A DNA stretch of 56,181 nt from Legionella sp. (GCA_002786205.1 PEQM01000002.1:1-56181); one strand, 5' to 3'; shown: positions 1 to 9,755, counted from the first letter of the stretch. Program-made: numbers and translations. The notes: generated by a model not told the origin, from the letters alone.

Positions 1-203
1 CTATAGAGCATTCTTTTTTGCAATGGGCCCCTTAAGATACTCTGCTTATCTGCAATCATAAAAGCCAATTGAAGCCTCATTCCATGATTTAAAGGTGTGG
101 CTTATCTTGCGCGAACTACATTGAACTTCGGTAAAATTGCTTGACTTGATTTCCAGCTCACCTTTAGTATTGCTTGTCTCTTGCAGGGAACATAAGGAAT
201 AGC

Positions 204-1433
204 ATGAAAAAAAGAGTTGTGATAACAGGCATGGAAATAACCTCCTCTCTAGGAACAGGATTAGAAAAATTTTGGCAAGCTGCCAGCCAAGGCCAATGTG
301 GTATAAGACGTATTCAGGCGTATGATCCTTCGCCGTACACTACCCAGGTCGGGGGGGAAATCACTGATTTGTGTTTAGATGAACTGCCGGAGTTTAATAA
401 AAGCAAACGCTACCCTAAGGCCGCTCAGTATGCACTGTATTGCGCCCATCATGCGATTAGAAGAGCAGGGTTAACGGCTTTGGAATTACAATCGGCAGGA
501 ACTTATATAGGGACGAGTTTGGGGGGATATCCTGAACTGGAAGCAGGCTATAAAACCTTCTTTACTGATCACTGGAAAAAAATTCCTCCGCTGAGCGTGA
601 TTAGAGGTATGCCCAATTCGATTGCCAACTTTATTGCCATTGCTTTTGGTTTAGGTGGGCCTAATTCGACTATTTCTAATGCTTGTGTATCTTCCGCAGA
701 AGCCATAGGAACCGCATTCAATCAAATTGCGAATGGCGTGATCACTACTGCCCTTTGTGGCGGTACAGAATCCTTGATTTGGGAGTCTGTGATGGCCGCA
801 TGGTGCAAATTAAGGGTCATGTCTACTTGCAATGAAGTACCGCAACAAGCATGTAAGCCTTTTGATGTAAGTCGTGATGGCATGGTGATGGCAGATGGTT
901 CAGCTATTTTGATTCTTGAAGAGTTAGGGCAGGCAAAAGCGCGAGGCGCGACTATTTTTGCCGAGGTGGTTGGGTTTGGTGCCAGTTGTGATGCGTCTCA
1001 TGTCACCGCTCCTGATAGTGCAGGACAAGTGCGCGCAATAGATGCAGCACTCAATAGCGCACGGATTGCACCTGGCGACATTCATTACATTAATGCACAT
1101 GGTACAGGAACACATTTGAATGATTTGACCGAGACAGTAACCATTAAGGCTGTTTTTGGCGATCGTGCTTATGACATACCAATTACCGGGCAAAAAGCCA
1201 TGACCGGGCATAGTATCGGTGCCGCTGGGGCAATGGAAATTATTGCAACGGTTTTATCAATCCAACATCATTTGTTATTACCGACGATTAACTTACATCA
1301 GCCTGATCCTCAATGTGATTTGGATTTCATTCCCAACAAGGCCAGAGCTCAAAGTATTGATTTAGCCTTGTCTAATCACTTTGCTTTTGGTGGTTCTAAT
1401 GCTGCCTTAGTGATTAAGCGCTACATCAGTTAG
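204..1433 (+). CDS. FabF-like beta-ketoacyl-ACP synthase (KAS II type)
   Basis: Condensing enzyme that would extend acyl-ACP with malonyl-ACP in fatty-acid or related acyl-chain synthesis in the cytosol. The thiolase-fold catalytic set is complete: nucleophile Cys161 in NACVSSAEA, His299 in NAHGTGTHLND, Lys331 and His336 in GQKAMTGHSIGAAG, spaced as in E. coli FabF. The 409-residue length fits KAS II. I chose ATG 204 because AAGGA lies just upstream and the protein then begins MKKRVVITG, the normal family start; an in-frame TTG at 174 would add ten unrelated residues. It stands alone, with no acyl carrier or fab genes beside it, so it may be a secondary paralogue rather than the housekeeping fabF. 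The family is secure, the exact substrate is not. Confidence 0.88.
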   Translation: MKKRVVITGMEITSSLGTGLEKFWQAASQGQCGIRRIQAYDPSPYTTQVGGEITDLCLDELPEFNKSKRYPKAAQYALYCAHHAIRRAGLTALELQSAGTYIGTSLGGYPELEAGYKTFFTDHWKKIPPLSVIRGMPNSIANFIAIAFGLGGPNSTISNACVSSAEAIGTAFNQIANGVITTALCGGTESLIWESVMAAWCKLRVMSTCNEVPQQACKPFDVSRDGMVMADGSAILILEELGQAKARGATIFAEVVGFGASCDASHVTAPDSAGQVRAIDAALNSARIAPGDIHYINAHGTGTHLNDLTETVTIKAVFGDRAYDIPITGQKAMTGHSIGAAGAMEIIATVLSIQHHLLLPTINLHQPDPQCDLDFIPNKARAQSIDLALSNHFAFGGSNAALVIKRYIS

Positions 1434-1468
1434 GGCGTATTGACCCTTGGTCTCCAGCGCCCTGATAG
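1431..1468. repeat. Dispersed palindromic element, copy 1
   Basis: A roughly 37-nt segment starting TAGGGCGTATTG and ending in CAGCGCCCTGATAG overlaps the stop codon of the FabF-like gene. A close copy lies at 9789-9825 after polA. The ends TAGGGCG and CGCCCT are inverted repeats, so the unit can fold. It resembles the end of an insertion sequence or a small REP/MITE-like repeat; I cannot name it. Confidence 0.5.
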
Positions 1469-1551
1469 ACTTCATGCTTAAGCGGCCTCTTTTGCTTGAT
1501 TACTGGGTTATCCATGTGCTCAAGCAAAATCTACTCGTTATGCAAGGAGTG

Positions 1552-1585
1552 CTCTGTACAGGACCGATTGCTGTCCTGTACAGAG
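1552..1585. terminator. Perfect 13-bp hairpin between convergent genes
   Basis: CTCTGTACAGGAC at 1552-1564 and GTCCTGTACAGAG at 1573-1585 form a perfect 13-bp stem with an 8-nt loop. It lies between two genes that converge, where a bidirectional terminator would be expected. There is no clear T-run on either side, so rho-independent termination is not certain. Confidence 0.45.
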
Positions 1586-1622
1586 GTCATTTACAGAGCG
1601 AGAAGCCCAATAAAAAAATCAA

Positions 1623-2369
1623 TTAAGAGAAAGTATAACTGATGCTGGCAATAACCTCATTGGTATAGAAATGAGTAAGGATGAGCCCTTTAGTCAGCAC
1701 GGTTCCATCTCCATCTAAATAGGATTTGCCCAAATCAGCAAATTGGTACCCGGCTGCGACTTGCCAGTGAGGGCTAATATTGGTTTGTACACCCACGCCA
1801 AAACTATAAGGCAGGGCTATGGTGGTATGGTCTACATACCATAAGGGATTGGGGGCATTGGCATTGAGTAAAGCCGGTTCATAATGGTGGGAATTATTAA
1901 ATCCGACACCAAGACTGCCACTGATGTAGGGTTGGACTGGCTGTAAAGTATTGCCAATAAGTCGGCCTTTGAGCTCCAGTCGACCATGATTAACCTGGTA
2001 AGAATAGCTGTAGGCATTGAGATAGCCATTGACTGTAGCATAACCGGAGACTTCTGCATCAGATACCCATCCTATGCCCAATCCCCATTCACCTAGCACA
2101 TAGGGATTGATGGGTTTTTGCAGGCCAAAAAAAAGTTCTACACTGCCCATGCTGCTGTTGTTAGCATCATGAGTATAATATTGATAGGAGGGAAGTGGCT
2201 CAGGATATAAATATTGATTTTGTCCTGCGGTGGCAAAAGCAGCACCACCACTGAGGGTGATAATAGAGCCCCACTGAATAGGTAACTCATCAGGAACGAT
2301 ATAATCAGAAGCATGTAAAATAACCGCAGGAAACAGACCTAAAAACAGCAAGGTGGCTTTTCTTAGCAT
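1623..2369 (-). CDS. Outer-membrane beta-barrel protein (opacity/OmpA-barrel-like)
   Basis: Exported protein of 248 residues. It begins with a basic stretch and a hydrophobic signal peptide (MLRKATLLFLGLFPAVILHA) and continues as alternating polar and hydrophobic strands rich in Tyr and Gly, such as GLGIGWVSD and HWQVAAGYQFADLG. It ends in VIASISYTFS, an aromatic barrel-closing terminus of the type used for BAM insertion. Many Legionella genomes carry families of such small barrels of unknown role. I chose ATG 2369 because AGGA sits 8 nt upstream; an earlier in-frame ATG at 2408 would put 13 extra residues before the signal peptide. It is transcribed alone, convergent with the FabF-like gene. 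Function beyond surface location is unknown. Confidence 0.7.
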   Translation of the reverse strand: MLRKATLLFLGLFPAVILHASDYIVPDELPIQWGSIITLSGGAAFATAGQNQYLYPEPLPSYQYYTHDANNSSMGSVELFFGLQKPINPYVLGEWGLGIGWVSDAEVSGYATVNGYLNAYSYSYQVNHGRLELKGRLIGNTLQPVQPYISGSLGVGFNNSHHYEPALLNANAPNPLWYVDHTTIALPYSFGVGVQTNISPHWQVAAGYQFADLGKSYLDGDGTVLTKGLILTHFYTNEVIASISYTFS

Positions 2370-2576
2370 GGGCTTAATCCTTTTTTTATGAAACATCCCA
2401 GTTTTCATTGATGGCCAAAGAGGGGTTAATTAATTTATCATCGAATAAGGTGATACAAATTTTATACCCCATCTAATTTTATTTTTCCATTAGAAGTTTT
2501 TATAAATCAGAGGATTGACAACAGGATGCAGGACAACGCATAGTTGAATATTCTCTTTTTATTAGGAAGGCTATTC

Positions 2577-3920
2577 TTGCGACGCCAATTTTTATGGATT
2601 ATTTTGGCGATAGGGGCGCTGCTGTGTCTTTATGGCTGCCATGGTGTGGCACCAAAAAAAACGGTCAATATACCTCAGCAATGGCCAATAATGGCTTTTG
2701 CGAAAAACAAAAGCCTTGATTTGGCTCATTTGTCGTGGTGGAAGCAATTTAATGATGCCCAACTCAATGCCTTGATGCAAAAGACGCTATCAAGAAATAA
2801 CGAGTTACATCAATCACTGGCGCGTATTGAGCAAGCACAAAGTCAATTGGAGCAAATTAAATTCAGTTGGTTGCCCAAGTTAGATTATTTGGCTGGCTAT
2901 ACCCAATTTCCTATTTTAGGTAACCCAGGTGCTCTGGCTTTGGCCTATCCGACTTATATTGTTAATGTATTGCAATTATATAAAAAACAACAAAGCACCA
3001 AAGCCTTATACCAGGCGAGTATAGAGGCTAATAACAGTGTAAAAATTACTTTATTGGCGCGCACTGCAGCCAGCTATTTTATTGCCTTGGAGCATCAGGA
3101 AGCCTTGATGCTGTATCAACAGTTGCATAAAGATCAACAGCAACGCTTACATTACTTACGGCGTCAGTATCAATCTGGTTTAATCCCGCTGGATGCCCTT
3201 TTGCTGCAAGAGCGTGCGATCCAATTTACTGTCGCCCATATCGCGCTGATTAAGTACAATATCGCTATCAGCAAGAATGCATTGCATTATCTGGCCGATG
3301 AGAATCCAGGTGAATTGGTATTAAAAACACGGTTTGCAGCATTAAATGCTGCTGCCATTATTCCGGGGAATCAACCGCTGAGTGTATTACGTAACCGGCC
3401 CGATGTTAAAGAAGCTGAGTTATTACTTGACGCATCGCATGCCAATGTGGAGGCAGTGAAAGCGATATTTTTCCCAGAAATCAATCTCGGCTCCTATTTA
3501 GGAACATCCGGCAATCAAGGCCAGGTGAAGTTAGGACAAATTTATGTGGATGGCCCATTGGTTGATGCATCTGTTTTTGCGCAAATCAAAGAAGCCAAGG
3601 CACGAGATAATGCCTTGTATTTTAATTACCGTAATGTCATTCGGCGTGCTTTACGTGATGTAGCGAATGATTTGACCGCTTATCAAGCGTACACAGCGCA
3701 ATTACAAAGGCATTTGCAGGCATTAAAAGAGGCGCAAAAGCAATGCGCTTTGGTGAACCAGCGTTTTAGGCATGGGCTAGAAAATGCGATAGCCCCGCTA
3801 GATTGTGCTATTACCTTGGATGAGTTGCATCTTAACATCAGTCAAAGCAAATTAGAGAAAATATTGGCCGTAGTGACTTTATACCAAGACTTGGGCGGAG
3901 GTTATGATGAGCTTGGATAA
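2577..3920 (+). CDS. TolC/OprM-like outer-membrane efflux lipoprotein
   Basis: Outer-membrane channel subunit of a tripartite efflux pump. The N-terminus is a signal peptide with a lipobox ending at Cys21 (LYGC), typical of the NodT/OprM branch of the outer-membrane factor family. Two TolC-type repeats rich in long helices follow, with the recognisable segments LRNRPDVKEAELLL and FFPEINLGSYLG. Length is 447 residues, within the family range. I chose TTG 2577 because AGGAAGG lies 6 nt upstream, which also gives a compact lipoprotein signal. The stop codon overlaps the start of the next gene, so it is probably co-translated with the FUSC and HlyD genes. The substrate is not evident. Confidence 0.85.
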   Translation: MRRQFLWIILAIGALLCLYGCHGVAPKKTVNIPQQWPIMAFAKNKSLDLAHLSWWKQFNDAQLNALMQKTLSRNNELHQSLARIEQAQSQLEQIKFSWLPKLDYLAGYTQFPILGNPGALALAYPTYIVNVLQLYKKQQSTKALYQASIEANNSVKITLLARTAASYFIALEHQEALMLYQQLHKDQQQRLHYLRRQYQSGLIPLDALLLQERAIQFTVAHIALIKYNIAISKNALHYLADENPGELVLKTRFAALNAAAIIPGNQPLSVLRNRPDVKEAELLLDASHANVEAVKAIFFPEINLGSYLGTSGNQGQVKLGQIYVDGPLVDASVFAQIKEAKARDNALYFNYRNVIRRALRDVANDLTAYQAYTAQLQRHLQALKEAQKQCALVNQRFRHGLENAIAPLDCAITLDELHLNISQSKLEKILAVVTLYQDLGGGYDELG

Positions 3921-4923
3921 AACCATGAAAATCAGAATATGGCGGCTGGCTTTAACCTGTGTGTTTTTGTTTTTAATCAGCTGGCGGCTGAGTATTTCTG
4001 AATCGAGCTGGTCTTTGATTACCATTTGGTTTGTGATGTATGAATACTCTACTGTGGGCGGTGTAGTGCGTAAAAGCTGGTTACGCTTTTGGGGTACTTT
4101 ATTGAGTGCCATTTATGGTTTACTGATTGTTTATTGTTGTGGCAATAATCCCTGGATTAACATCATGGCTCTGGTCGCTGGGCTTTTTTTATTCGGTTAT
4201 TTTTTTATGGAAGGTGGGCGTGTTTATACAGGGACAATAGGTGCGGTCACTTTGACGATAGTGCTACTGAATTACAACGATATGGAGTTGGCTGTATTAA
4301 GGGTTTTCAATGTCATGATTGGAATTGTTGCATCGGTGCTTATGATGCGTTTTTTCTATCCTCAATACGCAAGAAATGGATTAATCGATCGCCAATTAGG
4401 CTGGCTAAACGAGCTGATTGCCTGGTTAGAGGATTATCTCGATCTCCGACAGCAGCATGATGATTTAAAAAAGAAAATAGGTGCATTGGAGGAGGCTATC
4501 TACATGCAGGGTAAAGAATATGCAAGGCTGCTTTTGGAGGCGAAGATGGAAACAAAAAAAGCGCCCTTTTTTGTAACCGATAGCGCGGAGGTGAAAACAC
4601 ATTGTCAGCATTTGTTTCAGTCCTTTCATGTGTTAAGTCGCTTGTGGCCTAATGAGATTCGTGATCATCAGACCTTGCGGCAGTCATTAGAAGATCTGCT
4701 GGCTTCACTTTATCAGATAAGAGCCAGGCTCTTGGGGAACAATACCATGGTTGCAGAAGCAAGGCCTCGAATGATGGATATGGATAAAGAGGAGTTATTA
4801 TTGCAACCAGCCTTAGGTCTTTTGTTAAAAGAAGCACACAAAACAGTAATGCAATTGGAACAAGTAATTGCATCCACGACGCAAGTATATCAATATTATA
4901 AACACATGCTGCCTCAGCATTAA
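3907..4923 (+). CDS. FUSC/AaeB-like inner-membrane exporter component
   Basis: Integral membrane protein of about 338 residues. Its N-terminal half carries several transmembrane helices (for example LALTCVFLFLISWRL, WGTLLSAIYGLLIVYC and IMALVAGLFLFGYFF), followed by a long soluble helical region from about residue 165. The element SWSLITIWFVMYEYSTVGGVVRKSWLRF matches the membrane half of fusaric-acid resistance / aromatic-acid exporter proteins. It is roughly half the size of full-length AaeB, so it resembles the short one-half-module form. The gene overlaps the preceding outer-membrane-factor gene and is followed 9 nt later by an HlyD-type adaptor. GGAGG at 3897-3901 fits ATG 3907 better than ATG 3904. 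Likely job: export of aromatic or other amphipathic acids, by inference from family. Confidence 0.75.
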   Translation: MSLDKTMKIRIWRLALTCVFLFLISWRLSISESSWSLITIWFVMYEYSTVGGVVRKSWLRFWGTLLSAIYGLLIVYCCGNNPWINIMALVAGLFLFGYFFMEGGRVYTGTIGAVTLTIVLLNYNDMELAVLRVFNVMIGIVASVLMMRFFYPQYARNGLIDRQLGWLNELIAWLEDYLDLRQQHDDLKKKIGALEEAIYMQGKEYARLLLEAKMETKKAPFFVTDSAEVKTHCQHLFQSFHVLSRLWPNEIRDHQTLRQSLEDLLASLYQIRARLLGNNTMVAEARPRMMDMDKEELLLQPALGLLLKEAHKTVMQLEQVIASTTQVYQYYKHMLPQH

Positions 4924-4932
4924 GGGTATGAC

Positions 4933-5925
4933 ATGAAAGGATTCATCGACAAATATAAATTTCCCGGGATCATTGTTTTGTTTGTGATGCTCGCTCTATT
5001 CATTTATCAATTTTCTTATCTGTTGCCTTTGACCAATAACGCGTTTGTCGTAGCGAATATTAGTCCTGTTGCTGCCAATGTCAGTGGTTATGTGACCGGC
5101 GTTTATGTGCATAATGAACAAAATGTAGTGAAGGGGCAGCCTTTATTTCAAGTATTTCCCAAGCCCTATGAGTATGCCTATTTAAAAGCCAAACATGACG
5201 TGGATGAGGCTAAAGCCGTTTTAAGTGTGCTCAAGAAAAAAATAGAAAAAACGCAGTTACTGATCCAGGCACAAAAACAGCATTATGAAAAACGATTATT
5301 TGATTACCAGCACAACAAATCGGCCTCTTATGATCATGCCGTCTCGCAAATTAAAGTACATACTACCTTAAAAGAGAAAGATGCCAGCTTTAAAAACTTG
5401 CAGGCTTTGGAAAAAGAATTAGAGATAAATAAGCTGCAAATCTCAGTGCAAGAAAGTAAAATTAAGGCATTGATTGCCGTGATGAACAATGCCAAAGTCA
5501 GTCTGGATGAAACAACGGTTTATGCATTATATGATGGCTCCATACAAAACATGTTTATTGCTTTGGGTGGGCCGGTCAAGGAGCGAACTCCTTTATTTAC
5601 TTTAGTGGATACCAGTCAGTTATTTATCCAGGCCAATTTTTATGAAACCGATCTTCGTCATGTACGCCCAGGGAATAAGGTATTAATTTTCCCGCGTATT
5701 TATCTGGGATCCAAGGTTTATCATGGCCGGGTTGTTTCTCAAAACTGGGCAGCCAATCGCTTGGCACAAAATATGGAAACAGGGCTGCAAATTATCAGAA
5801 GTAATGAAAGGGACTGGTTTTTGTTGCCACAACGATTGCCAGTTCAAATTTTAATTACTGACTATGATCCTAAAAATAATCCATTGAGCATAGGTCAAAG
5901 CGCTTATGTTTATATTGTGACTTAA
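4933..5925 (+). CDS. HlyD/EmrA-family membrane fusion protein
   Basis: Periplasmic adaptor linking the inner-membrane exporter to the outer-membrane channel. One N-terminal transmembrane anchor (residues about 10-32) is followed by the first half of a biotinyl-lipoyl-like domain (VAANVSGYVTGVYVHNEQNVVKG), a long coiled-coil hairpin rich in Lys, Glu and Gln (about residues 75-185), and the second lipoyl half (YALYDGSIQNMFIALGGPVKERTPLFTLVD). The C-terminal beta-barrel includes QANFYETDLRHVRPGNKVLI. Length of 330 fits AaeA/EmrA. It is the third gene of an apparent operon with the outer-membrane lipoprotein and FUSC genes, the same gene set as aae-type pumps. The substrate is unknown. Confidence 0.85.
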   Translation: MKGFIDKYKFPGIIVLFVMLALFIYQFSYLLPLTNNAFVVANISPVAANVSGYVTGVYVHNEQNVVKGQPLFQVFPKPYEYAYLKAKHDVDEAKAVLSVLKKKIEKTQLLIQAQKQHYEKRLFDYQHNKSASYDHAVSQIKVHTTLKEKDASFKNLQALEKELEINKLQISVQESKIKALIAVMNNAKVSLDETTVYALYDGSIQNMFIALGGPVKERTPLFTLVDTSQLFIQANFYETDLRHVRPGNKVLIFPRIYLGSKVYHGRVVSQNWAANRLAQNMETGLQIIRSNERDWFLLPQRLPVQILITDYDPKNNPLSIGQSAYVYIVT

Positions 5926-5952
5926 ATCCTCTGCTTGCCCTGGTTCTTAGGC

Positions 5953-5981
5953 TCGAAAAAGCCAGGTAAGAAGTATATAAT
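5953..5981 (+). promoter_or_regulatory. Candidate sigma-70 promoter for lpxD-polA
   Basis: TCGAAA at 5953-5958 and a perfect TATAAT at 5976-5981 are separated by 17 nt. They lie 32 nt before the chosen lpxD start, and the preceding gene ends at 5925, so lpxD and polA likely have their own promoter here. Confidence 0.5.
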
Positions 5982-6012
5982 CTTTTGTTTTTGTAATTCA
6001 ATAAGGCATAAA

Positions 6013-7068
6013 ATGACTATTTCTCTTGGCGATATTGTCCAATTGGTACAAGGCACCTTGGTTGGTGGTGACAAGACCGCCCTGGTTTTTGCTTTGTCTC
6101 CCATTAATGACATTAGTGCAGGTTCTTTGGTTTTTGCAGAAGGAGAAGAGAATATCCGGTTGGCTGAGGCTTCTGAGGCGCAAGTCATTTTGGTCAATCG
6201 GCAAACGCAAAGTACGATAAAGCCCGTTATTCAGGTAGAAAAACCTTTTCATGCTTTTGTTCAATTGCTACATCATTTCTATCCAGCACCGACAGTAGTA
6301 CCTGGTATTCATCCCACAGCGGTGATTGGTGAAAACGTTCAATTAGGGAGTAACGTCTATATAGGTCCTTATGTCGTGATTGAAGCGGGCAGTGTGGTGG
6401 GAGATGGTTGTATTTTAAAAAGTCATATTCACCTGGGGCGGCATGTACAAATAGGTGCGCACAGCATTCTTCATTCACAGGTGACGGTTTATGATCATTG
6501 CATCATCGGCAGTCAGGTCATCATTCATGCCTCAACCGTCATTGGTTCTGATGGGTTTGGTTATACTTTTGAAGACGGTGAACATAAGAAAACACCGCAT
6601 GTAGGGCATGTGATTATTGAAGACAAAGTAGAGGTAGGGGCTAATAGTGCAATAGACAGAGCCACCTTGGGTGCAACCGTGATTGGCAAAGGGACCAAAA
6701 TTGATAATCTGGTGCAAATTGCTCATTCAGTAAAGCTAGGAAAAAATAATATATTATGTGCTTTTACCGGTGTTGCTGGCAGTACTACTGCTGGCGATAA
6801 TGTGGTTTTTGCCGCAAATGTCGGTGTCAGTGATCATGTGCGGATTGATAATAATGTGGTTTTAGGCGCACGCACCGGAGTGCCACCGAACAGGCATCTT
6901 AAAGAAGGCCAGGTTTATTTAGGTAATCCTTCACGCCCGAAAGATCAGGCTATTAAACATGAGTTAGCGGTTAATCGCATCCCGCTAATGCGCAAGAATA
7001 TCCAAAAACTTACGGAGCAATTGGCTGCCTTAGAGAAAAAAGTACAAGCGTATGAGGTAGAAAATTAA
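6013..7068 (+). CDS. lpxD: UDP-3-O-acylglucosamine N-acyltransferase LpxD
   Basis: Third step of lipid A synthesis: transfers a 3-hydroxyacyl chain from ACP to UDP-3-O-acyl-glucosamine in the cytosol. The N-terminal uridine-binding domain (about residues 1-100) is followed by a left-handed beta-helix of hexapeptide repeats (about 105-310) such as [19 protein letters not shown], and a short C-terminal helical tail. The catalytic His is His238 in QIAHSVKLG, matching His239 of E. coli. Starting at ATG 6013, with ATAAGG upstream, gives 351 residues, the usual length. It is not beside lpxA, fabZ or lpxB here, so it may be one of the two lpxD copies known in Legionella. The stop codon overlaps the polA start by one base. 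Confidence 0.93.
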   Translation: MTISLGDIVQLVQGTLVGGDKTALVFALSPINDISAGSLVFAEGEENIRLAEASEAQVILVNRQTQSTIKPVIQVEKPFHAFVQLLHHFYPAPTVVPGIHPTAVIGENVQLGSNVYIGPYVVIEAGSVVGDGCILKSHIHLGRHVQIGAHSILHSQVTVYDHCIIGSQVIIHASTVIGSDGFGYTFEDGEHKKTPHVGHVIIEDKVEVGANSAIDRATLGATVIGKGTKIDNLVQIAHSVKLGKNNILCAFTGVAGSTTAGDNVVFAANVGVSDHVRIDNNVVLGARTGVPPNRHLKEGQVYLGNPSRPKDQAIKHELAVNRIPLMRKNIQKLTEQLAALEKKVQAYEVEN

Positions 7069-9755
7069 TGTCAGCTCCCTTTATCTTGATTGATGCCTCT
7101 TCTTATTTTTATCGTGCTTTTCATGCTTTGCCGCCGTTGACTAATTCCAAGGGGCAACCTACTGGCGCCATTTATGGCGTCGTGAATATGATTAAAAAAT
7201 TAATTAAAGACTATCAGCCCACACAGTTGGCCGTAGTTTTTGATGCCAAAGGCAAAACGTTTAGAGATGCCTTGTATCCGGCATACAAAGCACATCGGCC
7301 TGCAACGCCACCAGAGTTGGCTTCACAATTTACGCCTTTACTACAATTGCTTGAATCCATGGGTTTACCCTTGCTGGTAGTTGAAGGCGTGGAGGCCGAT
7401 GATGTCATTGGGACTTTGGCTGTGCAGGCCAGTGCGCAAGGCAAATCCGTATTAATCTCTACCGGTGACAAAGACATGGCTCAATTGGTGAGTCCACAAG
7501 TGACTTTGATTAATACCATGACCAATTCTATTTTAGATCCTGATGCAGTTCGCATGAAATTTGGGGTGCATCCTGAGCAAATGATCGATTTTTTAACGCT
7601 TACCGGAGACAGTGCAGACAACATCCCTGGTGTGCATAAATGTGGCCCTAAAACCGCAGCCAAATGGTTAAATGAATATCAAACAATAGATGAGCTCATC
7701 AGCCATGCGCAGCAAATCACAGGAAAAATAGGCGAGTATTTACGCGACAGTTTGGCGCAATTGCCTTTATCAAAACAATTGGTCACCATCAAAAAAGACG
7801 TGGTTTTGCCGGTGGCCATCGATGACTTAGTCTTAAAAGCCCCGCAAAAAGAGTCTTTGATTGCTCTGGTGCAGGCGCTGGAGTTTAAAAATTGGCTAAA
7901 AGAGTTGTTGCTTGAACCGGTTGACGCGCCTTTAGTCGCAGCGGAAGTGAGTGCTGTGGCAGACTATCAGCTGATAACTACTAAAGAGCAGCTTACCGAA
8001 TGGTTACAACAGCTTAACAGTCAAAAAGAGCTGGTTATCAATACAAAAGCCAGCACTTTAGATGCCATGAATGCTCAGTTGGTGGGTTTTGCCCTGGCAC
8101 TACCCGATGCCAAACCCGTGTATATTCCACTGGCTCACAGCAAGACAAGCGGTGCATTAGATATAGAGACTGCATTGGCTTTATTAAAGCCCTTTTTAGA
8201 GCAGTCTACGATGAGAAAGATAGGACATAATATGAAATATGATTACTGTATTTTAAAAAAATACGGTATTCATTTGCATGGTCCGATGTTGGATGTCATG
8301 CTGCAATCTTACGTAGTCAATAGCAATGCCAGCCGTCATGATAAAGAGTCTTTGGCTTTAAAGTATTTAGGCTATACGCTGATGAGTTATGAAGAGATTG
8401 CAGGCAAGGGCAGCAAGCAGGTGACCTTTGATAAGCTGCCGGTCTCTGTGGCCGCTTTGTATGCAACAGCAGAAGTATCGGTTATTTGGCGTTTGCAGCA
8501 GCAGTTGACGACGTTATTAGATAAGGGTTTGGATGAGGTTTTCCAAACCATAGAAATGCCTTTGGTTGCTGTTTTGGCTGAGATGGAGCGTTTGGGGGTG
8601 CTTATCGACCCTCAAGTCTTGGCACAGCATGGGCAACGCTTGAAAGAGCGAATGATGACTTTAGAGCAAGAAGCCATTCATTTGGCTGGTCGTGCCTTTA
8701 ATTTGAACTCACCCAAGCAATTGCAAGAAATTTTATTTGATGAACAACAGCTGCCAGTTGTTGCCAAAACGCCTAAAGGCCAACCGTCTACGGCGGAGTC
8801 GGTATTACAAGAATTGTCTGCTGATTTTCGTCTGCCAGCTGTTATTTTAGAATACAGAAGTTTAAGCAAATTAGTCTCTACTTACATAGATGCTTTGCCA
8901 CAAAAAATAAACGCCCAAACAGGGCGTATACATACTTCCTTTAATCAGGCCATTACAGCCACTGGGCGTTTGTCGTCTAGTGATCCTAATTTGCAAAATA
9001 TTCCGGTTAAGACAGAAGAGGGGCGCTTAATTAGAAAAGCCTTTATTGCGCCGCCGGGCTATGTCTTATTGGCCGCAGATTATTCCCAAATTGAGTTACG
9101 CATCATGGCGCATTTATCGGAAGATGCCAATTTATTGGCTGCTTTTGCCAATGGCTGGGATATTCATAGAGCTACGGCCAGTGAGATATTTGATGTTCCC
9201 CTGGATGCCGTATCCGCAGAACAACGTCGACGGGCAAAGGCGGTGAACTTTGGTTTAATTTATGGGATGTCTTCCTTCGGCTTGGCAAAACAACTCGGTA
9301 TTGAGCGCCAAGATGCACAATATTACATAGATAAATATTTTCAGCGTTATCCTGGTGTCTTGCATTATATGGAAAACACACGGCAAAAAGCACATGAGTT
9401 GGGTTATGTAGAAACGCTTTTTGGCAGACGCTTGTATCTGCCAGAAATTAATGCGCGCAATATCATGAGACAAAAAGCAGCCGAGCGTATGGCGATTAAT
9501 GCTCCTATGCAAGGCACTGCGGCTGACATTATCAAAAAAAGTATGCTGGCATTAGCCCAATGGCAAGAACAGCAAGAAGAACCTAAGGCAAGAATGATAA
9601 TGCAAGTTCATGACGAATTGGTTTTTGAGGTTCCTGAAACGCAAGTGAAAGAGGTCCAGCAAGTAATCCAATATCTCATGGAACATACGGTTTGTCTTTC
9701 TATTCCTTTGCTGGTTTCCATTGGCATTGGTCGCAATTGGGATGAGGCGCATTAA
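7068..9755 (+). CDS. polA: DNA polymerase I with degenerate proofreading site
   Basis: Family A polymerase for Okazaki fragment processing and repair, 895 residues. The N-terminal 5'-3' exonuclease domain (about 1-290) is intact, with segments such as VVFDAKGKTFRD, GVEADDVIGTLA and TGDSADNIPGV. The polymerase domain has motif A with Asp671 in DYSQIELR, motif B RRRAKAVNFGLIYG, and motif C VHDELVFEV with Asp849. The central 3'-5' exonuclease fold is present, but its metal ligands are altered: the usual DTE of motif I reads NTK (Asn325, Lys327), and motif III has Glu469 where Asp is expected. Motif II retains Asp392 in NMKYD. The enzyme therefore probably lacks proofreading. The start overlaps lpxD by one base. 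Confidence 0.95.
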   Translation: MSAPFILIDASSYFYRAFHALPPLTNSKGQPTGAIYGVVNMIKKLIKDYQPTQLAVVFDAKGKTFRDALYPAYKAHRPATPPELASQFTPLLQLLESMGLPLLVVEGVEADDVIGTLAVQASAQGKSVLISTGDKDMAQLVSPQVTLINTMTNSILDPDAVRMKFGVHPEQMIDFLTLTGDSADNIPGVHKCGPKTAAKWLNEYQTIDELISHAQQITGKIGEYLRDSLAQLPLSKQLVTIKKDVVLPVAIDDLVLKAPQKESLIALVQALEFKNWLKELLLEPVDAPLVAAEVSAVADYQLITTKEQLTEWLQQLNSQKELVINTKASTLDAMNAQLVGFALALPDAKPVYIPLAHSKTSGALDIETALALLKPFLEQSTMRKIGHNMKYDYCILKKYGIHLHGPMLDVMLQSYVVNSNASRHDKESLALKYLGYTLMSYEEIAGKGSKQVTFDKLPVSVAALYATAEVSVIWRLQQQLTTLLDKGLDEVFQTIEMPLVAVLAEMERLGVLIDPQVLAQHGQRLKERMMTLEQEAIHLAGRAFNLNSPKQLQEILFDEQQLPVVAKTPKGQPSTAESVLQELSADFRLPAVILEYRSLSKLVSTYIDALPQKINAQTGRIHTSFNQAITATGRLSSSDPNLQNIPVKTEEGRLIRKAFIAPPGYVLLAADYSQIELRIMAHLSEDANLLAAFANGWDIHRATASEIFDVPLDAVSAEQRRRAKAVNFGLIYGMSSFGLAKQLGIERQDAQYYIDKYFQRYPGVLHYMENTRQKAHELGYVETLFGRRLYLPEINARNIMRQKAAERMAINAPMQGTAADIIKKSMLALAQWQEQQEEPKARMIMQVHDELVFEVPETQVKEVQQVIQYLMEHTVCLSIPLLVSIGIGRNWDEAH

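Noticed and set aside
5935..6012. Longer form of lpxD starting at TTG 5935
   Set aside because: The added residues are not LpxD-like, and the candidate promoter lies within this stretch.
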